Assembly (NCBI RefSeq): GCF_900120005.1
Contig: NZ_LT635452.1
Span: 62,001 to 126,000 of the forward strand
Length of the DNA stretch: 64,000 nucleotides
Direction of reading: 5' to 3'
Source of the DNA: Holdemania sp. Marseille-P2844
GTDB lineage: Bacteria; Bacillota_I; Bacilli_A; Erysipelotrichales; Erysipelotrichaceae
The notes beneath the pieces were generated by a model. That model was given only the letters and a program-made list of their open reading frames with translations, was not told the origin of the DNA and did not search any database. This document shows, piece by piece, positions 9,016 through 17,990 of this stretch (positions are counted from its first letter, which is position 1; each line of letters begins with the position of its first letter). Both the position numbers and the translations under genes were made by a program.

Positions 9016-9057
9016 TTGACAGAAGCGATCTTGACGACTATAATGAACAATGTTCAT
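9016..9057 (+). promoter_or_regulatory. Promoter and TetR operator for the membrane gene at 9074
   Basis: Perfect TTGACA (9016-9021), 17-bp spacer, perfect TATAAT (9039-9044), and the dyad ATGAAC-AAT-GTTCAT (9043-9057) overlapping the -10 end. It has the same operator arms and geometry as the tetR promoter 80 bp away, pointing to coordinated repression. Confidence 0.88.
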
Positions 9058-9073
9058 AAAAGGAGGGAAAGTT

Positions 9074-9745
9074 ATGCAGGCTATTGTTGAAACTGTATTC
9101 GACATCGTTTATCTTTGTACGGTGATCACGCTCGGACTGATCATGATCCGCGCCGGGCGCGGGCATCGTCAGTATGTTTTGTTCGGCATCATGGCGGTGA
9201 CCTTAGGCGCAGGGGATGCATTCCATCTTGTGCCCCGGGCGCTTGCGTTGTGTACGACGGGATTGGAAAATTATACGTTCGCGTTGGGAATTGGAAAATT
9301 CATCACGTCCATCACGATGACGATTTTCTATGTTTTATTGTATTATGTCTGGCGTCAGCGGTATCAGGTGAGGGGAAAGCAGGGACTGACCAGGATTGTC
9401 TATCTGTTGGCGGCGCTGCGGATCGCGCTGTGTCTGTTCCCGCAGAATGGCTGGACCAGCGCCAACGCTCCGCTATCCTGGGGAATTTACCGCAACATCC
9501 CATTCGCTTTACTGGGATTGTTGATCATCGTGTTGTTTTATCAAAGCACAAAGGAGCATCACGACGCGGCGTTTCGCTTCATGAGCCTGACGATCATTCT
9601 CAGTTTCGGCTTTTATATTCCGGTTGTGCTGTGGGCGGATACCCTTCCGTTAATTGGAATGTTGATGATTCCGAAGACCTGCGCTTATGTGTGGACGGTG
9701 TGGATTGGCTATTCAGCCATGCGCAAAGAGCTTCAGGCAAAATAA
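9074..9745 (+). CDS. Multi-pass membrane protein of unknown function, TetR-controlled
   Basis: 223 residues with about seven hydrophobic helices and short loops. It is not recognised as a named family. Notable features are an Asp-His pair in GAGDAFHLVPRAL near residue 50 and aromatic-rich later helices. The start at 9074 (AGGAGGGAAAGTT) is preferred to the in-frame ATG at 9050, because 9050 lies inside the operator at the transcription start. It is divergent from tetR-DUF2871 and shares their operator, so the two membrane proteins are probably induced together by the same ligand. Transport or stress sensing are both possible. Confidence 0.75.
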   Translation: MQAIVETVFDIVYLCTVITLGLIMIRAGRGHRQYVLFGIMAVTLGAGDAFHLVPRALALCTTGLENYTFALGIGKFITSITMTIFYVLLYYVWRQRYQVRGKQGLTRIVYLLAALRIALCLFPQNGWTSANAPLSWGIYRNIPFALLGLLIIVLFYQSTKEHHDAAFRFMSLTIILSFGFYIPVVLWADTLPLIGMLMIPKTCAYVWTVWIGYSAMRKELQAK

Positions 9746-9770
9746 AGACGCAGCGCGTCTGAGAATACAA

Positions 9771-9809
9771 ACAGCCGCGGTCTGGAGAAATCCGGCCGCG
9801 GCTGTTTTG
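9771..9809 (+). terminator. Rho-independent terminator
   Basis: ACAGCCGCGG pairs with CCGCGGCTGT across a 15-base loop and is followed by TTTT. It ends the membrane protein transcript. Confidence 0.85.
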
Positions 9810-9865
9810 ATCGAATGAGATTTGGTTGGGCCGTTAAGAGTTAACGAAAATCCCGGCGGTATTCG

Positions 9866-10630
9866 TTATTGAAAATCGGCGAGGTGTTTTTCTAACCACC
9901 AGGCAACGCCGTCATCTTCATTGCTCAGTGTGTGCTGATCGGCAGACGCTGAGATTTCCCCAACGGCATTGGCCATCGCGACGCCGCAGCCCGCTTCTTG
10001 AAGCATTTCCAGATCGTTGTAATCATCCCCAAAAGCGACAACCTCGCTTAAATCCAGCCCCAGATGATCACATAGCGCCCGCAGCGCACTGCCTTTATTG
10101 ACCTGATCTGCCGTAATGACAAAGATGTCCGGATTTTCGGTTAACGGAACGGCTTTCATGCCATAACTGGAAAAGTCAATCGCCTCAACTGCCGCGTGAT
10201 TGGACGTTACGATGAAGATTTTCTGGATCTCATGCGTTTCAAAATGATCAAGATCCAGCCGCAGCGATTCGCCTTTGTTGATGTAATACTCGTTGGTCGT
10301 ATACCCTTGCGTCGGATAGAACAGCGTAATATGCACCGGCTCGATTTTCCGGACAACTTGAATCAGATCGATTACTTTCTGATTGTCAATTTCCGTGCGG
10401 TGAATGACCTCGCCTTGATGATAGACGATCGAACCATTGGTGCAGATCATCGAACGGGCGTGAATCAGATCGGCATAGCGCTGAGTCCGTATGATCGCCC
10501 GGCCGGTCGCCACGACAATTTCCGTTTCCGGCGGCAGTTTAGCGAAGGCGTCTATGGTTTTTTGAGACAATGATTTATCTTCGTGAAGCAGCGTCTGGTC
10601 GAGATCGACGACGACACATTTGTATTTCAT
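9866..10630 (-). CDS. HAD-superfamily hydrolase, Cof type
   Basis: 254 residues from the ATG at 10630, which follows AAGGGGGATTG. A longer frame to 10705 has no ribosome site. HAD motif I is VVDLDQTLL, motif II is in VVATGRAI, and motif IV is FGDDYNDLEML. The C2-type cap lies between about residues 85 and 190. Cof proteins dephosphorylate small sugar phosphates, flavin precursors or pyridoxal phosphate, and the exact substrate cannot be told from sequence. It stands alone on its strand, divergent from the acetyltransferase at 10764. Confidence 0.88.
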   Translation of the reverse strand: MKYKCVVVDLDQTLLHEDKSLSQKTIDAFAKLPPETEIVVATGRAIIRTQRYADLIHARSMICTNGSIVYHQGEVIHRTEIDNQKVIDLIQVVRKIEPVHITLFYPTQGYTTNEYYINKGESLRLDLDHFETHEIQKIFIVTSNHAAVEAIDFSSYGMKAVPLTENPDIFVITADQVNKGSALRALCDHLGLDLSEVVAFGDDYNDLEMLQEAGCGVAMANAVGEISASADQHTLSNEDDGVAWWLEKHLADFQ

Positions 10631-10763
10631 TAGAACAATCCCCCTTATAATCATTGAGTATAGCATTTCAAGCCTCAGGGAACAAGCGGCAAAAGGCGGT
10701 GTCATGCCCTAATCATGGTATAATGAATAAAACTGGAAATTTGCGGACAGGAGGGATATGTTC

Positions 10764-11288
10764 ATGATTGAAATTCGTAAGGCAGAAGCGGAAGATCGGG
10801 AAGCCGTTGCCCGGCTGATCGAACAGCTGGAGGAAGCGCCGATGGATCGGGAAGTTTTTAACGGTGTTTATCTGGAAAATTTGAATAACCCGCAGATTGT
10901 GTATCTGACCGCGCTGTCAGAAGGAAAAATTCGCGGCTTTGTGAGCGTGCACGTGCAGAAGCTGCTTCATCACATAGCGCCGATCGCGGAGATTCAGGAG
11001 CTGGTCGTCGACGAACAAGCCCGCGGTCAGGGCCTGGGAAAGTTGTTATTCGGGAAGGCGAAAGAAATCGCGGCGCAGGCAGGCTGTCCGCAGCTGGAAT
11101 GCGCGTGCAATCAACGCCGGACTTCCAGTCATGCCTTTTATAAAAAGCAGGGAATGACGTGCCGGCATTTTAAGTTTACGCTGCCGCTCAGACCGACCGA
11201 TGTGAAAGCAATATCAGACCCGAGTGAGTCATCGGATTGTTCGTTGACACGGGCTGATCGTGAAAGATCAGCGTCATCCATGCGATAG
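10764..11288 (+). CDS. GNAT acetyltransferase similar to PhnO (aminoalkylphosphonate N-acetyltransferase)
   Basis: 174 residues from the ATG at 10764; the ATG at 10758 is too close to AGGAGGG. The GNAT core is clear: the acetyl-CoA loop RGQGLGKLL, preceded by IAEIQELVVDEQA. From memory, the stretch EIQELVV, the LHH motif and the HAFYKKQGM end resemble E. coli PhnO, which acetylates aminoalkylphosphonates, more than other GNATs. A polar C-terminal tail of about 30 residues (after FKFTLPL) is extra. No phosphonate genes are nearby, so the substrate is open. The alpha/beta hydrolase follows after 17 bases, probably in one transcript. Confidence 0.75.
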   Translation: MIEIRKAEAEDREAVARLIEQLEEAPMDREVFNGVYLENLNNPQIVYLTALSEGKIRGFVSVHVQKLLHHIAPIAEIQELVVDEQARGQGLGKLLFGKAKEIAAQAGCPQLECACNQRRTSSHAFYKKQGMTCRHFKFTLPLRPTDVKAISDPSESSDCSLTRADRERSASSMR

Positions 11289-11305
11289 AAAGAGGGGAAG
11301 AAACG

Positions 11306-12097
11306 ATGCTTCAGGAGTTTTTCAGTCCTTCAGCGCAGGCGTTTTTGCGTTATGAGGAAAGGCCGGGAACCGGCCCGGCGCTGATTCTGATTCACGGAAT
11401 TGGGTGTACCGGCGGCCTGGATTATTCCCAGGTGGCTTCCGCACCGGCCTTGCGGGGAAAACATTGCGTCCTGATCGATTTAATCGGCGCGGGCGAAAGT
11501 GAGAAACCGCGGGAGTTTACCTATACCGTCGCGGCTCATGCGCAGGTTCTGACCGAGCTGATCCGCGAGCGGTTCAGCGGTTCTGTAATTCTGTATGGTC
11601 ACAGTCTCGGCGGGCCCATCGCATTAAGCGCCGCAGAAAACTGCCGTGCCCACGTCCGGGGCTTGATTCTCAGCGAAGCGAATCTCGATCCCAGTCCATC
11701 CGATCAGCCCAGCTACAAAACGGCGCAGTTCAGCGAAGCTGTATTTGTGGAAAAAGCCTATCCCCATCTGTTCGACACGGTAGGAAAACCCCATGGAATT
11801 CCGCCAACCTGGGCCCTCACGCTGCGGACCTGGCTGCCGGAAGCGATGCACCGGCTTTCCGTGGATGCGGTGCGGGGCGGAAAGCCGTCATGGCGGCAGC
11901 GTCTCTATGATCTGGATTGTCCGAAGACGTTTTTGTTCGGGGAGAAATCGCTGCCGGATCCGGATGTCGAGGAACTGGCTCATCATGGCATCAGCGTGCG
12001 CATTTTGTCCGGCGTCGGTCACAACATGGCGTATGAGGATCCATCGCTTCTGGCGCAGGCGCTGGCCGATTTTCTGATTCAGGTTGAAAGCGATTGA
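11306..12097 (+). CDS. Alpha/beta-fold hydrolase
   Basis: 263 residues. The nucleophile elbow GHSLGG (Ser near residue 99), the oxyanion HGIGCTGG strand after ALILI, and the C-terminal catalytic His in SGVGHNMAYE are present, with an acid residue expected in the GEKSLPDPD region. Esterase, thioesterase and C-C hydrolase activities all share this fold. AGAGGGGAAGAAACG precedes the start. It is likely co-transcribed with the upstream GNAT. Confidence 0.88.
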   Translation: MLQEFFSPSAQAFLRYEERPGTGPALILIHGIGCTGGLDYSQVASAPALRGKHCVLIDLIGAGESEKPREFTYTVAAHAQVLTELIRERFSGSVILYGHSLGGPIALSAAENCRAHVRGLILSEANLDPSPSDQPSYKTAQFSEAVFVEKAYPHLFDTVGKPHGIPPTWALTLRTWLPEAMHRLSVDAVRGGKPSWRQRLYDLDCPKTFLFGEKSLPDPDVEELAHHGISVRILSGVGHNMAYEDPSLLAQALADFLIQVESD

Positions 12098-12268
12098 GAA
12101 AATGCGCCTTGACGATAAAAACAATAGGCATTATTGAAGATGACTCCACGATCAGCGATCGGATCGCGGACCTTTGACCGGCCACGCCTGTCAGGGGATC
12201 TGTGCTATTTGTCTGTGCCTGGTGAATCGGTGAGAATTTCCGGATGGGAATAGCATAAAGAAGAAAAA

Positions 12269-12309
12269 AGACTGGAACGTTTCGGTTTTTACCTTTCACG
12301 TTACAGTCT
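12269..12309. terminator. Bidirectional terminator
   Basis: AGACTGGAACGT pairs with ACGTTACAGTCT (11 of 12) with T-rich tracts on both strands. It lies between the convergent hydrolase and FMN-binding lipoprotein genes. Confidence 0.8.
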
Positions 12310-12326
12310 CTTTCTTTATTTTCAGC

Positions 12327-13499
12327 CTATAAACTGTTGTAATATTCGATAGCGAACTGAACCGCTTTTACCAGTCCGTTGGATGTTTTTGTCGCCCCGG
12401 CAACCGCATCGACGGAATCCGGCGCTTCCTGATTGTCGATCAGCTTCTGAATGAATTCTGAACCTTCCGCAGTTAACAGGCCGCCGACCGTATCGGTTTC
12501 CTGATCGTCACGGACTGTGATCGCCGTGATTTTTTTCGTGCTGTCATCGAAGCTGACATGCGTTTCAATTTCTCCGGCATAGCCCTGCGTCACGACTTCC
12601 ACCGTAGTGACACCCTCCGCGGTGCTGTGATTGGTGACGCCTTCAAATAATTCGCCATGGATCGCCATGTAGACCATCCGCTGGAAATCGCCGACAAACG
12701 CGATGGTCGCGCCGGTGATCGTATCACGTTCCTCGATCGGCTCGCTCTGCTGGTTTACCGTTTTGAACATTTCATAGACGTCTTGAAGCGTCATGTTGTT
12801 AGCCAAGATGTAATCCGCGATCGCGTCGATCTGTTCGCCATAGCTGCGTCCGCCATGGAAGCCGGCGAAGGAAACACGCTTTGTGCCTTCCACAAACGCG
12901 CCGTCTTTATAGAGATCAAAAAGCGCAAGCAGATCCTTCAGCGGCGTATCCTCCGTCAGCTGAAGCTTGGCTTCGTTGGCCAGATATTGATAAATCATCA
13001 GCGAATCTTCCATGTTCAGCTGTTCGCCGGTGTAGTTGGTGATCGTCAGATCCTTAAACGTCGAAGCGTCGGTCAGATCCTTGCAGACGGCGGTGATCAT
13101 GTACTGTCCGAATTTCGTTTCATAGCCGTTCATGCCCAGATTTGTCAGCTCAAAGCCATCGCCGGTTTTAGTCACAGCGGCGTCGGAGACGTTCATCTGA
13201 TAGCCCATGATGTCTTTCTTGGAGTATTCTCCTTCCAGTCCCTTGTTGCGGATGATATCGAAGTTCAGTTCGGTGATGATGCCGTCGGTCGTTTTGCCTT
13301 CAAAGATAAACGTGTCGTTTTTCGGCTTGCCGGCCGAGGTGGTGCCGACCATTTCATATTCGGCGGAAAAGCTTTCGACCACAGGAGCGGTAGATTCCTC
13401 TGGCGTCGGCGTTGGCGTATCCTCCTTCGGCGTTGAAGCGCAGGCTGTCAGGCCCATGGCCATGGCGCAGGCAGCCAGGATCGCGAGCAGTTTTTTCAT
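12327..13499 (-). CDS. Secreted lipoprotein with two FMN-binding-type domains
   Basis: 390 residues. Signal peptide with lipobox LTACAS, so anchored at Cys20 on the outer face of the membrane, followed by a Thr/Pro/Glu-rich linker (to about residue 45). Two flavinylation-type motifs occur, DTITGAT near residue 262 and DAVAGAT near residue 367, resembling the D-x-x-(S/T)-G-A-T site where ApbE attaches FMN through threonine. This suggests a carrier of one or two covalent FMN groups in extracytoplasmic electron transfer. No ApbE or Rnf/Nqr subunit is in the window. The middle region (60-250) is not recognised. It is monocistronic, with hairpins on both sides. Confidence 0.78.
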   Translation of the reverse strand: MKKLLAILAACAMAMGLTACASTPKEDTPTPTPEESTAPVVESFSAEYEMVGTTSAGKPKNDTFIFEGKTTDGIITELNFDIIRNKGLEGEYSKKDIMGYQMNVSDAAVTKTGDGFELTNLGMNGYETKFGQYMITAVCKDLTDASTFKDLTITNYTGEQLNMEDSLMIYQYLANEAKLQLTEDTPLKDLLALFDLYKDGAFVEGTKRVSFAGFHGGRSYGEQIDAIADYILANNMTLQDVYEMFKTVNQQSEPIEERDTITGATIAFVGDFQRMVYMAIHGELFEGVTNHSTAEGVTTVEVVTQGYAGEIETHVSFDDSTKKITAITVRDDQETDTVGGLLTAEGSEFIQKLIDNQEAPDSVDAVAGATKTSNGLVKAVQFAIEYYNSL

Positions 13500-13718
13500 T
13501 TCTTAAATCCTCCCTTTGTTTAACTTTTATCATATTTGAAAAATAAAAACAACTTGTTAGCGGATGAACGAACTATTCTGAAGCAGGAACATAAATTTCT
13601 GGTTTAAAAGCTTAAACCGCGGGACCATCGTTTCCAGAATTTGTGATGACTCTTTATCAACGGTTTGTCCAGGCGAAGCGGAAACGCAAGGATCAGGTGA
13701 AATTGATGAATTAAAAAA

Positions 13719-13741
13719 GATCCTGCACTTCAGGCAGGATC
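13719..13741 (-). terminator. Terminator of the scrABK operon
   Basis: Read leftward, GATCCTGC-N7-GCAGGATC is followed by TTTTTT. It lies about 80 bases after the scrK stop. Confidence 0.85.
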
Positions 13742-13821
13742 CAGGTAAAAGGGAGGGGATTATTGGCCGTGACTGACTTTAAGGAGGGAAGCAGTGAGAG
13801 GATGAGCAGGAAAATTGGAAA

Positions 13822-14763
13822 TTATTCTGTCAGCGTGGTCGGATAGGAGGAAATTGCGCCTTTCTGCTGGATGCTGGCGGCGCAGAAAGCGGCGCTGGCC
13901 CGGAGGTAGCAGCGCAGCTGTTCTGGGGAACAGGCAGTCAGATCGCTGACCTGATCGCGGGCGCATTGATAGAGGAAGGAGCCGATAAAGCCATCCCCCG
14001 CCCCGGTCGTATCCAGCGCTTTTACGGATAAGGAAGGTTCGTAAATTTCCGCGCCGCGTGTCAGGGCATAAGCGCCCCGGCTGCCGCAGGTATACAGCAC
14101 CAGCTGCGTCCGCTCGGTAAACAGGAACGCCTTCGCTTTTCGCAGATCCGTCGTTCCGGTGATGAATTCCAGTTCTTCGTCGGATATCTTGATGATCTCC
14201 GCCTGCGGCAGAAATTCCCGCACCGCTTTCCGGCAGGCTTGGGCATCGGGCCACAAGGGCAGGCGGATGTTCGGATCGAAGCTGATCAGCGCGCCCTGTT
14301 CGCGAGCCATCGCGATGGCCTGCCTGTGAGCCTGACGCATTGGAAAATCGCCCAGGCTGACGCTGCAGAAATGCAGGAAGCCGCAATTCTGGAAGCCTTC
14401 TTTCCGGAGCTGGTCCGGCCGCATCAACATGTCTGCGCTAGGTTTGCGGTAGAAGCTGAATTCCCGGTTGCCATCCGCTTGCAGAGCGACGAAGGCCAGC
14501 GAGGTGTTGGCCGCGGATGTCCGCTCGATCATCGTCGTATCGACGCCATAAGTTTTTAATTCGCTGATGATTTTATCGCCGAAGCCGTCCTGACCCAGCT
14601 GCGTGATCATCGCACTGGTTCCGCCCAGGCGGGCAAACGCGCCGCAGACGTTGCACGGCGCTCCGCCGACATGCGGCTCAAACGACGCCACGTCCTGAAG
14701 CCGGCCGGTCTGGGCGGGGATGAAGTCGATCAGCGCTTCGCCGATCGCAATCAGTTTTTTCAT
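13822..14763 (-). CDS. scrK: Fructokinase (PfkB family)
   Basis: 313 residues. Phosphorylates fructose released by the sucrose-6-phosphate hydrolase, feeding glycolysis in the cytoplasm. The PfkB signature 1 region has GGAPCNVCGAFARLGG (residues 33-48), and signature 2 is DTTGAGDGF (251-259) with catalytic Asp257. The start codon overlaps the scrB stop by four bases (ATGA), indicating translational coupling. The substrate assignment rests on operon context, since PfkB proteins are hard to separate by motif alone. Confidence 0.9.
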   Translation of the reverse strand: MKKLIAIGEALIDFIPAQTGRLQDVASFEPHVGGAPCNVCGAFARLGGTSAMITQLGQDGFGDKIISELKTYGVDTTMIERTSAANTSLAFVALQADGNREFSFYRKPSADMLMRPDQLRKEGFQNCGFLHFCSVSLGDFPMRQAHRQAIAMAREQGALISFDPNIRLPLWPDAQACRKAVREFLPQAEIIKISDEELEFITGTTDLRKAKAFLFTERTQLVLYTCGSRGAYALTRGAEIYEPSLSVKALDTTGAGDGFIGSFLYQCARDQVSDLTACSPEQLRCYLRASAAFCAASIQQKGAISSYPTTLTE

Positions 14764-16076
14764 TCGGAATCCCTGCTTTCTATTTCAATTCGCGGCGCCT
14801 GATACAGCGTGAAGTCACAGCTGGCGGTGACATTGCGGACGGAACCGTCAAAGAAACAGCGCGAGGTCAGGCTGACATCGCCGTCATTGATGAAAATTTC
14901 AACACTGGAGACGTCCAGATACAATTCCAGACTGTCCAGTTTGTCCAGCTCGACATGCCGCTGAGTCCGGCCGCAGCCGCATTGCGAACAATCCAGCGTC
15001 AGTAAGCCGTTTTCATAAACAAGTTTCAGGCCGTCGATCGTTAAGGTCAGCGCCCCGTGTGGACAAGCTTTTAAAACGAAGGTTTCCGGTGCTTTCGTCT
15101 GCCTGAGGGCTTCTGTCAATGCTGGCCCGGGCTGCAGTTCTTCAATGACCCGCTGCTTCAGCCGGCCGTCTTCAAAGCGCAGCTCGCGCGGTAAGGTCAG
15201 CGCATGCATCCAGGTTTTTGTCGGTATCGTATAGTCCGTGTCCGGCAAGCCCATCCAGCCGATCAGAATCCGCCGGCCGCGAGGATCCAGAAACGTCTGC
15301 GGCGCGTAGAAATCAAAGCCATGATCGAGTGTGCGGTATGTTCGTGCTTCATCGCCATGGAGGATGAAATAGCCGTTGTCGTAGACGTTTTCATAGCGGT
15401 AACCCTGGCGCTCTAATCCCTGCGGGCAGCAGAGCAGCACATCGGCTTGATCAAAATGAAGCAGATCCGGGCATTCCCACATATAGCCCATCTTCGCGGC
15501 GGAACGCAGCACGGCACTCAGCTGCCATCGTTGTAAATCACGGCTGCGGTAAAGCAGGGCGCAGCCTTCGTCGTCCAGCGTGCGCGCCCCCAGAACCATT
15601 TCATAGCCGTCGGCGGTTGGATTGACCTTCGGATCGCGGACATGGCACGAGCAGAAATCCGGATAATCGGCATTGGTCAGCACGACCTGTTTCTGATCAA
15701 AGCGCAGCCCGTCTTGACTGACGGCGTGGATTGTATTGTGCTGGCGGCCGGAGCGGATGTAATCATGATCACCCGGTTCCTTGACGTTGCCGGTGTAGAA
15801 GAGGTGCAGCTGCCCGTCCAGCGAAATCGCGCTGCCGGAATAAGCGCCGTGCGATTCAAAGCGTTCCACCGGTTCGACCGCCAGACCGCAGTCGGTGTAA
15901 TGGCGGAAATCGGTCGTTGTGAAGTGTCCCCAGCACTTGCGGCAGCCGCCGGTCAGGCTGTCAGGATCCGCTTGATAATAGATCTGGATTTTCCCGTCAT
16001 GGACGCACAGCCCGTTGGGATCGTTCAGCCATCCCCGCCGGGGCGACAGATGATAAGTTAAGCGGTAATCGGTCAT
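14760..16076 (-). CDS. scrB: Sucrose-6-phosphate hydrolase (GH32)
   Basis: 438 residues. Cleaves sucrose-6-phosphate to glucose-6-phosphate and fructose. The GH32 nucleophile motif WLNDPNG (residues 16-22, Asp19), the RDPK transition-state motif (in SCHVRDPKVN) and the acid/base Glu in WECPDL are all present. The N-terminal beta-propeller is followed by a C-terminal beta-sandwich from about residue 320. No signal peptide, consistent with a cytoplasmic enzyme acting on PTS product. It overlaps scrA by four bases at its start and scrK by four at its end, so the three genes form one tightly coupled transcript. Confidence 0.94.
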   Translation of the reverse strand: MTDYRLTYHLSPRRGWLNDPNGLCVHDGKIQIYYQADPDSLTGGCRKCWGHFTTTDFRHYTDCGLAVEPVERFESHGAYSGSAISLDGQLHLFYTGNVKEPGDHDYIRSGRQHNTIHAVSQDGLRFDQKQVVLTNADYPDFCSCHVRDPKVNPTADGYEMVLGARTLDDEGCALLYRSRDLQRWQLSAVLRSAAKMGYMWECPDLLHFDQADVLLCCPQGLERQGYRYENVYDNGYFILHGDEARTYRTLDHGFDFYAPQTFLDPRGRRILIGWMGLPDTDYTIPTKTWMHALTLPRELRFEDGRLKQRVIEELQPGPALTEALRQTKAPETFVLKACPHGALTLTIDGLKLVYENGLLTLDCSQCGCGRTQRHVELDKLDSLELYLDVSSVEIFINDGDVSLTSRCFFDGSVRNVTASCDFTLYQAPRIEIESRDSE

Positions 16077-17974
16077 TGTTTGTCTCCTAAGGTGATGATT
16101 GGCTGGGCTTGCGCTGCTTCGCCCTCAAAGGTCCAGTGAAACGGTGTCGGTGCGGTGAAGATGCAGCAGATTTCCGTCGAACAGCCCTCGTCTTCGATCT
16201 GTTTCAGATTCATGATTGCCAACGGTTCCCCGGCGCGGACGTTCTGGCCTTCCTGAACGAGAATCGTGAACGGTTCGCCGTTTAAGCTGACGGTATTGAT
16301 GCCCATGTGGATCAACATCTCCACGCCGTCCTCGTTGACCAGTCCGATTGCGTGTTTGGTCGGAAAGATGAATTTCACGGTGCCGTTGATCGGCGCGCAG
16401 ACTTCTCCGCAGGTTGGGAAAACCACGAAGCCGTCGCCCATCAGCTTTTCACTGAATGTCCCATCAGTGGACTGCTCGATCGGTTTTACCATACCGGCAG
16501 CCGGTGCTAAGAGCGTCTGGTTGTCCACCGCGGGAAGCGCGTTCCGTTTGTCTGTCTGCGGTTTTGTATTTCCAGTTGGGTTCTGTTGCTTTTTCGTGAA
16601 GACCAGCGTCAGGATGAAGGCGGTGACCATGCTTAACGCCAGCCCGATCGCAAAGTGCAGCCAGTCGGCCGGACGGATTGAGATGAAGCCCGGCAGGCCC
16701 GCGGCGCCCAGCGCGACGGCTAAGACATGGTGGAAGGCGACGTAGGCCGAACCCACAGCGGAACCGATGATCGCCGCGTAAAACGGCGTTTTCAGCTTCA
16801 GGTTGACGCCGAACATTGCCGGTTCGGTGATCCCCAGCAGCGCGCTGATTCCGGAAGCCGAACACAGACTTTTCAGCTTGGAATCTTTAGTTGTTGCCAG
16901 AACAGCCAGCACGGCCGCACCCTGCGCAACGTTGTTCATGGAGGCGGTGACAAAGATGAAGCTGCCGCCGGTGACTGCGGTTTCCGCCAACAGCTGCGTT
17001 TCAATCGCGATGAAGCTGTGGTGCATGCCGGTTAAAACGATCGGAGCGTAGAACAAACCGAACAAACCGCCGCCGATGAAGCCCAGCGAATGATACAGCC
17101 ACGAAATCCCGAAGGCCAACAGGTTGCCGGCGGTGCGCATGATTGGTCCGACCGCAAGGAAGGTGACAAAGCCGCAGACGAGAATTGAAATTAGCGGCGT
17201 CGTCAGATTATCCAGCCAGCTCGGTGTGATTTTATGCAGCGAGGTTTCCAGTTTGGCGAGGAAGAACGACATCACCAGAACCGGCAGCACCGTGCCCTGG
17301 TAGCCGACCGCTTCGATCGACAAACCAAACAGATTCCATGTCGGAACGAGCGCGCCGGTACCATAGCTGTACGCGTTCATCAGTTCCGGATGAACCATGA
17401 TCATGCCCAGGACTGCGCCCAGGTAAGGATTGCCGCCGAATTTCTTCGTTGCGCTGAAACCGATCAGCACCGGCAGAAAAGTAAAGGCGGCGTTGGAAAA
17501 CAGGTTGATCATGGCCGCCAGATCAGCGAACTGCGGAGCCAGCTCGATTAAGGTTTTTCCACTGACAAATAAGCCTTCGGCGGTGAAGATATTGTTGATG
17601 CCCATCAACAGGCCGCCGGCGACAATCGCCGGAATGATCGGTACGAAGATATCGCTGAGCATCTTGATGAAGCGGTTGATCACGCTGCCCCCGGCTTCCG
17701 CTTTGGGCTGCGGCTGGACAGGCTGGCTGCCGGTCAGCTTCAGGACTTCGTCACAGACCTGATTGACGGTGCCGGAACCGAAGATGATCTGAAACTGCCC
17801 TTTGGCGTTGAAGACGCCCTTGACGCCTTCAATTTCGGCGATCGTGTCGGCGTCGATTTTGGATTCGTCCAGGCAGGTTAAACGCAGCCGGGTCGCGCAG
17901 TGCATGACGTTGCTCAGGTTTTCCCGGCCGCCGACGGCGGCGACGATCTGAGCGGCGATGGATGGATAATTCAT
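16073..17974 (-). CDS. scrA: Sucrose-specific PTS transporter, EIIBCA
   Basis: 633 residues. Imports and phosphorylates sucrose. The EIIB domain (1-85) has phospho-Cys26 in MHCATRLRL. EIIC (about 105-460) has around ten membrane helices with the GITEPAMFG motif. The EIIA domain (about 490-633) has its active His in LIHMGINTV. The full BCA fusion means no separate EIIA is needed. The start at 17974 has AAGGAGG 8 bases upstream. The promoter is flanked by two identical inverted operators bound most likely by the LacI-family protein encoded at 18215. Sucrose specificity is inferred from the scrB/scrK context. Confidence 0.93.
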   Translation of the reverse strand: MNYPSIAAQIVAAVGGRENLSNVMHCATRLRLTCLDESKIDADTIAEIEGVKGVFNAKGQFQIIFGSGTVNQVCDEVLKLTGSQPVQPQPKAEAGGSVINRFIKMLSDIFVPIIPAIVAGGLLMGINNIFTAEGLFVSGKTLIELAPQFADLAAMINLFSNAAFTFLPVLIGFSATKKFGGNPYLGAVLGMIMVHPELMNAYSYGTGALVPTWNLFGLSIEAVGYQGTVLPVLVMSFFLAKLETSLHKITPSWLDNLTTPLISILVCGFVTFLAVGPIMRTAGNLLAFGISWLYHSLGFIGGGLFGLFYAPIVLTGMHHSFIAIETQLLAETAVTGGSFIFVTASMNNVAQGAAVLAVLATTKDSKLKSLCSASGISALLGITEPAMFGVNLKLKTPFYAAIIGSAVGSAYVAFHHVLAVALGAAGLPGFISIRPADWLHFAIGLALSMVTAFILTLVFTKKQQNPTGNTKPQTDKRNALPAVDNQTLLAPAAGMVKPIEQSTDGTFSEKLMGDGFVVFPTCGEVCAPINGTVKFIFPTKHAIGLVNEDGVEMLIHMGINTVSLNGEPFTILVQEGQNVRAGEPLAIMNLKQIEDEGCSTEICCIFTAPTPFHWTFEGEAAQAQPIITLGDKQ

Positions 17975-17990
17975 AGTTTCTTCCTCCTTG

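Noticed and set aside
9050-9073. Upstream ATG for the TetR-controlled membrane protein
   Set aside because: It lies inside the operator and at the transcription start, so it would have no leader. The ATG at 9074 has the ribosome site.
12657-13436. 259-codon plus-strand frame opposite the FMN-binding lipoprotein
   Set aside because: Antisense shadow; the minus-strand frame has a signal peptide, lipobox and flavinylation motifs.
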